Source of the DNA: Azonexus fungiphilus | Lineage (GTDB): Bacteria; Pseudomonadota; Gammaproteobacteria; Burkholderiales; Rhodocyclaceae | Direction: 5' to 3' | Assembly (NCBI RefSeq): GCF_003634965.1 | Contig: NZ_RBXP01000011.1 | Span: 1-64,000 of the forward strand | DNA length: 64,000 bases | Shown here: piece by piece, positions 33,886 through 41,424 of the stretch | How the letters are laid out: each line of letters starts with the position of its first letter | How positions within the stretch are numbered: position 1 is the first letter of the stretch | Translations under genes and position numbers: made by a program | Notes under the pieces: model-generated | What the model saw: the letters and a program-made list of their open reading frames with translations, nothing else | Databases searched by the model: none | Told to the model about the DNA's origin: nothing

Positions 33886-35430
33886 ATGGATATGAAAGTC
33901 GCCAAGAAGCTCGGCCTCAAGGAGCGCTACACCCTGATGACCCGCGATCTCGCGTGGGACACGACCTACCAGCCGATGGACAAGGTTTTCCCGCAGACCG
34001 CCTACGAGGGCATCAAGATCCACGACTGGGACAAGTGGGAAGATCCCTTCCGCCTGACCATGGACGCCTACTGGAAGTACCAGGCCGAGAAGGAGCGCAA
34101 GCTGTACGCCATCCTCGATGGCTTCAACCAGAACAACGGCCACCTGTCGGTCACCGATGCGCGCTACATGAACGTGCTCAAGCTCTTCCTCGGCTCGACG
34201 CCGCCGCTGGAGCTGATGGCCGCGCGCGGCTTCTCGATGATGGGCCGCCACATGCAGGGCGCTGGTCCGCGCGTCGCCTGCCAGATGCAGGCGGTCGACG
34301 AGTACCGTCACTTCCAGACGCAGATCCACTCGATCTCGAACTACAACAAGTACTACAACGGGATGGACGAGTTCGCCCACCAGCAATCCCGCATGTGGTA
34401 CCTGTCGGACGGCAAGTCCTTCTTCGACGACGCGATCACCGCCGGCCCGTTCGAATTCATGGTCGCCATCGGCTTCGCCTTCGAATACGTGCTGACCAAC
34501 ATCCTGTTCGTGCCGTTCATCTCCGGTGCCGCCTACAACGGCGACATGGCGGCGATGACCGTCGGCTTCTCGGCGCAGTCCGACGAAGCGCGTCACATGA
34601 CGCTCGGCCTCGAATGCATCAAGTTCATGCTCGAGCAGGACCCGGACAACCTGCCCATCGTCCAGCGCTGGATCGACAAATGGACTTGGCGCGGCACGCG
34701 CAAGCTCGCTTCGGTCGGCATGATGATGGATTACATGCTGCCCAAGCGCATCATGAGCTTCAAGGAAGCCTGGGAAATGTACGTCGAGGAAAACGGCGGC
34801 GCGCTGTTCAAGGACCTCGCCCGCTACGGCATCACCATTCCGAAGTGCTTCGGCCAGACCATCGAGGAAAAGGAACACGTCACCCACCAGTCGTGGATCG
34901 GTTTCTACATGAAGCCGCAGGCGACGCCCTTCCACACCTGGATCCCGACGCCGGACGAAATGGACTGGCTGTCCGAGAAGTACCCCAACACCTTCGACAA
35001 GTACTACCGTCCGGTGCTCGAGTACCTCGATGCCCAGGAAAAGGCCGGCAACCGCTTCGACAACAAGACCGCGCCGATGAACTGCCAGGTCTGCGTCAGC
35101 ACCATCAAGTTCAACGAACCGGGCGACCCGATGGAGATGTGTTTCCGCGAGTCGACCTATCAGGGAGAGAAATTCCACTTCTGCTCCGATCATTGCCAGG
35201 AAATCTTCGACAACGAGCCGGAGAAGTACATCCAGACCTTCATCTCCTCGCACCAGGTGCTGCAGGGCAACTGCGAGCCGGACGGCACCGACGTCAATGC
35301 CGCCGACTTCAAGCCGGGCCAGAACATGCTCGACTACTGGAAGCTCGACAAGCGCGCGCTTGGCGACTTCAACGGTTCCGAGGACCAGAAGAACTTTGCC
35401 GCCTGGCGCGAACAGGCCACCAAGAACTGA
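33886..35430 (+). CDS. dmpN: Diiron phenol-type hydroxylase, catalytic oxygenase alpha subunit DmpN
   Basis: 514 residues. All six expected iron ligands are present: Glu109 (PPLEL), Glu139 and His142 (VDEYRHF), Glu200 (FAFEYV), Glu234 and His237 (SDEARHM), spaced as in toluene/o-xylene monooxygenase. A YHS-type segment (CQVCVSTIKF ... MCFRES ... FHFCSDHC) closes the protein, as in other phenol hydroxylases. The active site adds one oxygen atom of O2 to a phenolic ring, ortho to the hydroxyl. In this cluster the expected substrate is 4-hydroxyphenylacetate rather than phenol, because all downstream genes handle carboxymethyl-substituted catechols. Substrate choice is inferred from context only. 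Confidence 0.95.
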   Translation: MDMKVAKKLGLKERYTLMTRDLAWDTTYQPMDKVFPQTAYEGIKIHDWDKWEDPFRLTMDAYWKYQAEKERKLYAILDGFNQNNGHLSVTDARYMNVLKLFLGSTPPLELMAARGFSMMGRHMQGAGPRVACQMQAVDEYRHFQTQIHSISNYNKYYNGMDEFAHQQSRMWYLSDGKSFFDDAITAGPFEFMVAIGFAFEYVLTNILFVPFISGAAYNGDMAAMTVGFSAQSDEARHMTLGLECIKFMLEQDPDNLPIVQRWIDKWTWRGTRKLASVGMMMDYMLPKRIMSFKEAWEMYVEENGGALFKDLARYGITIPKCFGQTIEEKEHVTHQSWIGFYMKPQATPFHTWIPTPDEMDWLSEKYPNTFDKYYRPVLEYLDAQEKAGNRFDNKTAPMNCQVCVSTIKFNEPGDPMEMCFRESTYQGEKFHFCSDHCQEIFDNEPEKYIQTFISSHQVLQGNCEPDGTDVNAADFKPGQNMLDYWKLDKRALGDFNGSEDQKNFAAWREQATKN

Positions 35431-35440
35431 GGAGACAGCC

Positions 35441-35803
35441 ATGAGCCACCTGAAAACCCTGGCCCCGTACGAGGTCAAGTCGCGCGACGCGGTCGAGAAC
35501 TACAAGGGCAAGCAGTTGCTGTACATCAACTGGGAACGTCACCGCATGTTCTCGCGTCCCTTCGTGCTGGCGCTGCCGCCGGAAACCCCGTTCTCGGTGA
35601 TCGTCGACCAGTACATGACCGACTGCTTCAGCTACCACCCGGACTGGAAACAGATCGACTGGAACACGGTCGTCTGGCAGAACGGCAACACGCCGTTCAC
35701 GCCGGATCGCAACAAGAGCCTCAAGGAAAACGGCATCGGCCACAAGGACCTGATCCGCTTCCGCACGCCGGGCCTCGATGGCATCGCCGGTACCGGCTAC
35801 TAA
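35441..35803 (+). CDS. dmpO: Diiron phenol-type hydroxylase, oxygenase gamma subunit DmpO
   Basis: 120 residues from ATG 35441 with GGAGAC upstream. LAPYEVKSRDAVENYKGKQLLYINWERHRMFSRPFVLALPPETPFSVIVDQYM and the tail IRFRTPGLDGIAGTGY are conserved in DmpO/PhO. The subunit binds the outside of the alpha-beta core and stabilises the oxygenase. It starts 10 bases after dmpN. A GC-rich hairpin lies in the 63-base gap before dmpP. Confidence 0.93.
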   Translation: MSHLKTLAPYEVKSRDAVENYKGKQLLYINWERHRMFSRPFVLALPPETPFSVIVDQYMTDCFSYHPDWKQIDWNTVVWQNGNTPFTPDRNKSLKENGIGHKDLIRFRTPGLDGIAGTGY

Positions 35804-35816
35804 CAACAAGCAGGGC

Positions 35817-35836
35817 ACCGCGCCGGCAGGCGCGGT
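35817..35836 (+). other. GC-rich hairpin between dmpO and dmpP
   Basis: ACCGCGCC-GGCA-GGCGCGGT is a perfect 8-bp stem with a 4-base loop, 13 bases after dmpO and about 30 before dmpP. No T-tract follows, so it is more likely an mRNA-stability or attenuation hairpin that lowers reductase level relative to the oxygenase than a terminator. Confidence 0.5.
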
Positions 35837-35866
35837 AGCCCGCATTGACCCCGCGGAGACAAGAAC

Positions 35867-36922
35867 ATGAGCTATGAACTGAGCATCGAGCCGCTCGGCC
35901 GGACCATCGAGGTCGAAGACGGCCAGACCATCCTCGACGCCGCGCTGCGCGCCGGCATCTACCTGCCGCATGCCTGCGGCCAGGGCTACTGCGCCACCTG
36001 CAAGGTTTGCATCACCGACGGCGAAGTCGACCACCAGAACTCCTCCAGCTTCGCGCTGATGGACTACGAGCGCGAAGAGGGCAAGGCGCTGGCCTGCTGC
36101 GCCACGCTCGAAGCCGACACCGCGATCGAAGTCGAGATGGAAATCGACGAAGACGCGCGCGACATTCCGGTCAAGGACTTCCCGGGCGTGGTCAGCCGCA
36201 TCGAGAACCTGACGCCGACCATCAAGGGCATCTGGCTCAAGCTCGACGAGGCGCTCGATTTTCAGGCCGGCCAGTACGTCAATTTCAACCTGCCGAACGA
36301 TCTGGGCCACCGCGCCTTTTCGCTCGCCAATTCGCCGTCGACCGGTGACGAGATCGAACTGAACATCCGCATCGTCCCCGGCGGCGTCGGCACGACCTGG
36401 ATCCACAACGAACTCAAGGTCGGCGACCGGATCACCGTCTCCGGCCCCTACGGCCGCTTCTTCGTGCACAAGTCGGCCAAGGTGCCGTCCCTGTTCATGG
36501 CCGGCGGCTCCGGCCTGTCCAGCCCACGTTCGATGATTCTCGATCTGCTGGAAGAGGGCAGCGAACTGCCGATCACGCTGGTCTACGGCGCGCGCAACCA
36601 GGGCGAGCTCTACTACCACCAGGAATTCCTCGACCTGGCCGCGAAACGTCCCAATTTCACCTATGTCCCGGCCCTTAACGACGAGCCGGCCGACAGCGGC
36701 TGGAGCGGCTTCCGCGGCTTCGTCCACGACGCCGCCAAGGCGCATTTCGACAACGACTTCCGCGGCCACAAGGCCTACCTGTGCGGGCCGCCGGTGATGA
36801 TCGAAGCCTGCATCACCACCCTGATGCAGGGCCGCCTGTTCGAGCGCGACATCTACACCGAGAAGTTCTTCTCGGCCGCCGACGCCCAGCAGATCCGCAG
36901 CCCGCTGTTCAAGCGCGTCTGA
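35867..36922 (+). CDS. dmpP: Diiron phenol-type hydroxylase, NADH reductase DmpP
   Basis: 351 residues. The N-terminal plant-type [2Fe-2S] domain has HACGQGYCATCKVC (C-x4-C-x2-C) and the fourth Cys in LACCATL, about residues 41-82. The FAD-binding domain follows (HRAFSLANSP, about 150) and then the NAD domain (FMAGGSGLSSPRSMI, CGPPVMIEACI, about 210-310). It passes electrons from NADH to the diiron site. It is the last gene of the hydroxylase operon; a strong stem-loop follows and the TRAP transporter has its own promoter. Confidence 0.95.
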   Translation: MSYELSIEPLGRTIEVEDGQTILDAALRAGIYLPHACGQGYCATCKVCITDGEVDHQNSSSFALMDYEREEGKALACCATLEADTAIEVEMEIDEDARDIPVKDFPGVVSRIENLTPTIKGIWLKLDEALDFQAGQYVNFNLPNDLGHRAFSLANSPSTGDEIELNIRIVPGGVGTTWIHNELKVGDRITVSGPYGRFFVHKSAKVPSLFMAGGSGLSSPRSMILDLLEEGSELPITLVYGARNQGELYYHQEFLDLAAKRPNFTYVPALNDEPADSGWSGFRGFVHDAAKAHFDNDFRGHKAYLCGPPVMIEACITTLMQGRLFERDIYTEKFFSAADAQQIRSPLFKRV

Positions 36923-36927
36923 GGCCG

Positions 36928-36951
36928 TGCCGGGCGCGAACGTGCCCGGCA
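36928..36951 (+). terminator. Stem-loop after dmpP
   Basis: TGCCGGGC and GCCCGGCA form a perfect 8-bp GC-rich stem with an 8-base loop, 5 bases after the dmpP stop. AATAATCAC follows rather than a T-tract, so termination may be partial. It separates the hydroxylase genes from the TRAP transporter, which has a good promoter of its own 30 bases later. Confidence 0.5.
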
Positions 36952-36981
36952 ATAATCACAACGATAAATGCGTTGCACCTG

Positions 36982-37010
36982 TTGACTCACTAACATAGTA
37001 GTGATTTAAT
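36982..37010 (+). promoter_or_regulatory. Sigma-70-type promoter of the TRAP/hpa operon
   Basis: TTGACT at 36982-36987, a 17-base spacer and TTTAAT at 37005-37010 form the best -35/-10 pair I saw in the window. The dctP start is 57 bases downstream of the -10 box. Two HpaR-type operator candidates lie inside and just after it, the arrangement expected for repression by blocking RNA polymerase. Confidence 0.65.
36990..37001 (+). promoter_or_regulatory. HpaR-type operator candidate in the TRAP promoter spacer (site C1)
   Basis: CTAACATAGTAG matches the shared pattern YTAAYATNKTAR and lies between the -35 and -10 boxes. The flanks extend the symmetry (CACTA ... TAGTG at 36988-37003). Occupancy would exclude RNA polymerase. 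Confidence 0.5.
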
Positions 37011-37017
37011 TTGATCA

Positions 37018-37029
37018 CTAACATGTTAA
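37018..37029 (+). promoter_or_regulatory. HpaR-type operator candidate near the TRAP transcription start (site C2)
   Basis: CTAACATGTTAA, palindromic except for its end bases, starts 8 bases after the -10 box and so overlaps the likely transcription start. Its centre is 28 bases from that of site C1, just under three helical turns. Confidence 0.55.
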
Positions 37030-37066
37030 TAAACGTGGCACGACCACACTGAAGAGGAGATGTCGA

Positions 37067-38089
37067 ATGAACTACCGTCACATTGCTGCCGCTGGCGTGT
37101 TTGCTGCAGTCGCTCTGTCTGCGCAGGCTCAGGAAGTCACCTTCAAGATCGCGCACTTCCTGCCTTCGGCCGCGCCGACCCAGCAGAAGGTGTTGCAACC
37201 CTGGTGCGATGAAATGGGCAAGCTTTCCAACAATCGCATCAAGTGCCAGTTCTATCCGGCCATGCAGCTCGGTGGTACGCCGGCCCAGCTGGCCGACCAG
37301 GTCAAGAACGGCGTGGCCGACGTGGTGTGGACCGGTCCGGGCTATTCCGCCGGTCGTTTCCCGGCGATCGAGGCATTCGAGCTGCCGTTCATGGTCAAGG
37401 ATGCGAGTTCGAGCTCGAAGGCGCTGTGGAAGTACTACCAGCAGCACGCCCAGCAGGAATTCGCCGCCTACAAGGTGCTTGCCTTCCATACCGACGGCGG
37501 CCAGGCCGTGCATACCTCGAAGCGCGAAGTGGCCGGCCTGACCGGTTTCTCGGGTCTCAAGCTGCGCACCTCGACCCGCGTTGGCGCCAAGACCCTGGCC
37601 GCGCTCGGCGGGCAGCCGGTGGCCATGCCGCCGGCCCAGGTGACCGAAGCGATCGCCAAGGGCGTGGTCGATGGTTCGCTTGGTGCCTGGGAGCTGGTCT
37701 ATCCGACCAAGCTGTCCGAGGTCACGAAGTTCCATGCTCAGCCGGCCGAGGGCGTCGCCTACCCGACCGCCACCGTGCTCACCGTGCTGATGAACAAGCA
37801 GAAGTACGAGTCGCTGCCGGCCGATCTCAAGGCGATCGTCGACAAGACCACGGGTGAAGTCATGGTCGGCAAGTTCGGTGCGATGTTCGACGAGGTCGCT
37901 GCCGATACCAAGAAGCGCATCGCCGCCCAGGGCAACAAGATCACCACCTTCAGCGCGACCCAGGTCGAGGCGATGAAGCGTGCCACCGACTCGGTCGATG
38001 AGGAGTGGGCAAAGCAGGTCGGTGAAAAGGGGCTGGACGGCCACAAGCTGATCGCTGCCGCCCGCGAACTCACGGCAACCGGCAAGTAA
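37067..38089 (+). CDS. dctP: TRAP transporter substrate-binding protein DctP
   Basis: 340 residues with a signal peptide (AAAGVFAAVALSAQA, cleavage before QEVTFK). The mature protein follows the DctP fold: VTFKIAHFLPSAAPTQQKVLQPWCDEM, MQLGGTPAQLADQVKNGVADVVW, GLKLRTSTRVGAKTLAALGGQPVAMPPAQVTEAIAKGVVDG; the Arg in LKLRT is the usual carboxylate ligand. It is a periplasmic receptor handing its ligand to DctQM. Location between hydroxylase and hpa genes suggests an aromatic acid such as 4-hydroxyphenylacetate. A paralogue lies at 50571-51608. Confidence 0.93.
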   Translation: MNYRHIAAAGVFAAVALSAQAQEVTFKIAHFLPSAAPTQQKVLQPWCDEMGKLSNNRIKCQFYPAMQLGGTPAQLADQVKNGVADVVWTGPGYSAGRFPAIEAFELPFMVKDASSSSKALWKYYQQHAQQEFAAYKVLAFHTDGGQAVHTSKREVAGLTGFSGLKLRTSTRVGAKTLAALGGQPVAMPPAQVTEAIAKGVVDGSLGAWELVYPTKLSEVTKFHAQPAEGVAYPTATVLTVLMNKQKYESLPADLKAIVDKTTGEVMVGKFGAMFDEVAADTKKRIAAQGNKITTFSATQVEAMKRATDSVDEEWAKQVGEKGLDGHKLIAAARELTATGK

Positions 38090-38116
38090 CGGCATTTCAG
38101 GCAACAGGGGTTAGTC

Positions 38117-38659
38117 ATGCAAGATCCGATGGGCATACCGCATGAACTGGTGGAGCACGACAAGGTCGAGCACTACCTGATCATGGCGGGCAAGGCGATG
38201 GCGATTTCCGGCGGCATGTTGTTCGTCGCCCTGATCGCCATGTCGCTGGTCTCGATCATCGGCCGCAAGCTCGGTTTCGGCTCGGTCAATGGCGATATCG
38301 AACTGATGCAGGCCGGCACGGCTGTCGCAGCGACGGCTTTCCTGCCGTACTGCACGCTGCTCGGCGAGCACATCAAGGTCGACTTCTTCACCGAGAACAT
38401 GCGCGACTCCCTGAAACACCTGATCGACGGCGTCGCCGAGCTGGTGCTCGGTGGCGTCGCCGTTCTGCTGGTCTGGCGGACGACGCTGTCCGCCATCTCG
38501 ATCTACGAGTCGGGGGAGGTGACGACCCTGGTCTCGCTGCCGCTGTGGATTCCGACTGCGCTGCTGATTCCCGGCATCGCGTTGATGGCTGTCTGCGCCT
38601 TTTATCGTGCCTATGCCTCGTTTCATCCGGGCAAGCGCGTTCCGGAGATGAAAGCATGA
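38117..38659 (+). CDS. dctQ: TRAP transporter small membrane subunit DctQ
   Basis: 180 residues with four hydrophobic segments (about 28-50, 70-85, 107-125, 148-167), the DctQ layout. The first helix is followed by IIGRKLGFGSVNGDIELMQAGTAVAATAFLPYCTLLGEHIKVDFF, conserved in the family. It pairs with DctM in the inner membrane for Na+-driven uptake. It starts 27 bases after dctP, and its stop overlaps the dctM start (ATGA at 38656-38659). Confidence 0.92.
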   Translation: MQDPMGIPHELVEHDKVEHYLIMAGKAMAISGGMLFVALIAMSLVSIIGRKLGFGSVNGDIELMQAGTAVAATAFLPYCTLLGEHIKVDFFTENMRDSLKHLIDGVAELVLGGVAVLLVWRTTLSAISIYESGEVTTLVSLPLWIPTALLIPGIALMAVCAFYRAYASFHPGKRVPEMKA

Positions 38660-39984
38660 GTGGTACCACGATCGGCCTGATCGGCTTCGGCGCCTTGCTG
38701 GCGATGCTGGCGGTGCGTGTGCATATTGCAATTGCGATGTTCATCACGGGGGCCGGCATCTATCTGGTGATCAACCAGGGCGAAACCGCGTCCCTGTTGT
38801 ACACCCTGAACAACCTGGTCTATGCCCGGGTTTCGAATTACGACCTGGCGGTGATTCCGCTGTTCATCCTGATGGGCCAGTTTGCCACCCATGGCGGCTT
38901 GTCGAAGGCGCTTTTCCGTGCCGCCAGCACCCTCATCGGGCACTGGCGCGGTGGCCTGGCGATGGCCTCGACGGCAGCCTGTGCGGCCTTCGGCGCGATC
39001 TGCGGTTCCTCGCTGGCGACCGCCGCGACGATGGGGCGGGTGGCCTTGCCCGAACTCAAGGAACACGGCTATTCCGGCAAGCTGTCGACGGCAACGCTGG
39101 CCGCCTCGGGAACCCTCGGCATCATGATTCCGCCGTCGGTGCCGCTGGTCATCTACGCCGTGCTGACCCAGGAGTCGATCGGCAAGCTGTTTGTCGCCGC
39201 CGTTGTCCCGGGCGTCATTGCCGCCCTCGGCTACATGCTGGTCATCGCCCTTGTCGTCCGGCGCGACCCGGCTGCCGGGCCGGCCGGGAAGCGCGCGCCG
39301 TTCGCCGAGATGCTCAAGGCGCAGGTCAACATCATTCCCGTCCTCCTCGTCTTCCTGGTGGTCATCGTCGGCATCTACGGCGGCTGGGCGAATCCGACCG
39401 AAGCGGCGTCGATCGGCGCCGCCGCCTGCGGATTGATCGCGGCGCTGACCGGCGGCATGCGTTTCAAGGACTTCCTGGAGAGCGTCTATGGCACGGCGCA
39501 CGCCACCGGCATGATCTTCATGGTCCTGATCGGTGCCGACCTGCTCAATTCCAGCCTGGCCCTGTCGCAGATGCCGACCGAACTGGCGACCTGGGTGCAG
39601 CAGAGCGGCCTGCCGGCACTGCTGGTGCTGACCGCGATCATCGTCATCTACGTCGTGCTCGGCTGCGTGATGGATTCGCTGGCGATGATCCTGCTGACCA
39701 TCCCGATTTTCTACCCGATGGTGATGGGCCTCGATTTCTTCGGCATGCCGGTTGAGGACAAGTCCATCTGGTTCGGCATTCTCGCGCTGATGGTCGTCGA
39801 AATCGGCCTGGTCACGCCGCCGATGGGCATGAACCTCTACGTGGTGAACAAGCAGGCGAGGGAAGTGCCGATGCGCGAGACCATCGCCGGCGTGCTGCCT
39901 TTCCTGGCCTCCGACTTCATCCGTATCGTCGCCCTCGTGTTTTTCCCTGTCATGTGTCTCGGCCTGGTCCACTGGATCGGCTGA
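38656..39984 (+). CDS. dctM: TRAP transporter large permease DctM
   Basis: ATG 38656 is chosen because it overlaps the dctQ stop; longer frames only read through dctQ. 442 residues and about 12 hydrophobic segments. FGAICGSSLATAATMGRVALPELKEHGYSGKLSTATLAASGTLGIMIPPSVPLVIYAVLTQESIGKLFVAAVVPG is the signature core of DctM, with the helix-hairpin that binds Na+ and substrate. It is the ion-coupled transport channel. A short 15-base gap leads to hpaG1, so uptake and breakdown genes are one operon. Confidence 0.95.
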   Translation: MSGTTIGLIGFGALLAMLAVRVHIAIAMFITGAGIYLVINQGETASLLYTLNNLVYARVSNYDLAVIPLFILMGQFATHGGLSKALFRAASTLIGHWRGGLAMASTAACAAFGAICGSSLATAATMGRVALPELKEHGYSGKLSTATLAASGTLGIMIPPSVPLVIYAVLTQESIGKLFVAAVVPGVIAALGYMLVIALVVRRDPAAGPAGKRAPFAEMLKAQVNIIPVLLVFLVVIVGIYGGWANPTEAASIGAAACGLIAALTGGMRFKDFLESVYGTAHATGMIFMVLIGADLLNSSLALSQMPTELATWVQQSGLPALLVLTAIIVIYVVLGCVMDSLAMILLTIPIFYPMVMGLDFFGMPVEDKSIWFGILALMVVEIGLVTPPMGMNLYVVNKQAREVPMRETIAGVLPFLASDFIRIVALVFFPVMCLGLVHWIG

Positions 39985-39999
39985 GCGGAGTTCGCAACA

Positions 40000-40650
40000 A
40001 TGATCAACGCTTTCCCCCGCGGCACGGTCTATGGCGTCATCCTCAACGACGCCGTCTCCGTGCATCGAATCGGCTCGCTCGAGGAGGCGCCCTACAAGGG
40101 CGCGCCGCAAGCTCCCGTGCTTTATCTCAAGCCGGCGAATACCCGCTGCGCCTGCGCTGCGACGACCACGGTCAACCTGCCGCCAGCGGCAAAAACGGTC
40201 GAGGTCGCCGCGACCGTCGGCCTGGTGATCGGTTGTGCCGCCGCCCGGCTGCAGGCCGACCAGGCACTGGCCCACGTTGCCGGCCTGGTGCTCGCCGCCG
40301 ACCTCAGCCTGCCGCACGCCAGCTACTACCGGCCGGCGATCCGCGAGAAATGCTTCGACGGCTCGCTGCCGCTGTCCGAGGTCAAGCCGCTGGTCGACAT
40401 CGCCGGCCTGATCCTGGTTACCGAGATCGACGGCGCCGTCGTTGACCGGCGTCCGCTCGACGACCTGATCCGGCCGCCGGCGCAGTTGCTGGCCGACGTC
40501 TCGGAATGGATGACCCTGAACGCCGGCGACGTGCTGCTCGTCGGCGTGCGCTACCAGGCGCCCCAGGCCGGGATCGGCAGTACCGTCCGCATCAGCGCCG
40601 AAGGCCTGGGCAGCCTGCATTTCACGATTGCCGAAGGAGTCGCCGCATGA
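40000..40650 (+). CDS. hpaG1: Homoprotocatechuate pathway decarboxylase/isomerase, N-terminal half (HpaG1)
   Basis: 216 residues, fumarylacetoacetate-hydrolase fold. FPRGTVYGVILNDAVSV, PVLYLKPANTRCACAATTTVN and PLSEVKPLVDIAGLILVTEIDGAVVDRR correspond to the first half of the fused enterobacterial HpaG. Together with HpaG2 it decarboxylates 5-oxo-pent-3-ene-1,2,5-tricarboxylate and isomerises the product to 2-oxo-hept-4-ene-1,7-dioate. In this organism the two halves are separate genes overlapping by 4 bases, instead of one fused protein. The metal-site Glu residues seem less complete in this half than in HpaG2. Confidence 0.85.
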   Translation: MINAFPRGTVYGVILNDAVSVHRIGSLEEAPYKGAPQAPVLYLKPANTRCACAATTTVNLPPAAKTVEVAATVGLVIGCAAARLQADQALAHVAGLVLAADLSLPHASYYRPAIREKCFDGSLPLSEVKPLVDIAGLILVTEIDGAVVDRRPLDDLIRPPAQLLADVSEWMTLNAGDVLLVGVRYQAPQAGIGSTVRISAEGLGSLHFTIAEGVAA

Positions 40651-41408
40651 AGCACGGTCGTATCAGTTACAACGGCGCCGTCCATCAGGTCACCGAAGAC
40701 AGCGGCCGTGTCCGTCTTGCTGACGGTCGACTGCTCCAGGAGGGCGATTTCCAGTGGCTGCCGCCGGTCGAAGTCGGCACCGTCTTCGCGCTCGGCCTGA
40801 ATTACGCCGACCACGCCAGGGAACTTGCCTTCAAGGCGCCGGAAGTGCCGCTCGTCTTTCTCAAGGGGCCGAACACCATCACCGGCCACAACGCCAAGAC
40901 GCGCCGCCCGGCCGACGCCACCTACATGCACTACGAGTGCGAGCTGGCCGTGGTCATCGGCAAGACCGGCAAGAACGTCGCCAAGGCCGACGCCATGGAC
41001 ATCGTCGCCGGCTACACCGTGGCCAACGACTACGCCATCCGCGACTACCTCGAGAACTATTACCGGCCTAACCTGCGCGTCAAGAACCGCGATGCCTGCA
41101 CGCCGCTCGGCCCGTGGCTGGTCGATGCCGCCGATCTGCCGAATCCGGGCGCGCTCAAGCTGAGCACCCGCGTCAACGGCAAGACGACGCAGGAAGGCAC
41201 GACCGCCGACATGATCTTCGACATCCCGACCCTGATCGAATATCTGTCGTCCTTCATGACCCTGAATCCGGGCGACGTGATCCTGACCGGCACGCCGGAA
41301 GGCCTGGCCGACGTCAAGCCGGGCGATGTCATCGAAACCGAAGTCGAAAACATCTGCTGTCTGGTCAACACCATCGTCGACGACCAGACCTGGTTCGCCC
41401 CCGTTTAA
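40647..41408 (+). CDS. hpaG2: Homoprotocatechuate pathway decarboxylase/isomerase, C-terminal half (HpaG2)
   Basis: 253 residues from ATG 40647, overlapping the hpaG1 stop. FALGLNYADHARELAFKAPEVPLVFLKGPNTITG, MHYECELAVVIGKTGKNV (metal-binding Glu residues), GYTVANDYAIRDYLENYYRPN and MTLNPGDVILTGTPEGLADVKPGD are the full FAH-family motif series of HpaG2. It acts after HpaE on 5-oxo-pent-3-ene-1,2,5-tricarboxylate. Sixteen bases separate it from hpaE. Confidence 0.93.
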   Translation: MKHGRISYNGAVHQVTEDSGRVRLADGRLLQEGDFQWLPPVEVGTVFALGLNYADHARELAFKAPEVPLVFLKGPNTITGHNAKTRRPADATYMHYECELAVVIGKTGKNVAKADAMDIVAGYTVANDYAIRDYLENYYRPNLRVKNRDACTPLGPWLVDAADLPNPGALKLSTRVNGKTTQEGTTADMIFDIPTLIEYLSSFMTLNPGDVILTGTPEGLADVKPGDVIETEVENICCLVNTIVDDQTWFAPV

Positions 41409-41424
41409 AGAAAGCGAGAACCCC

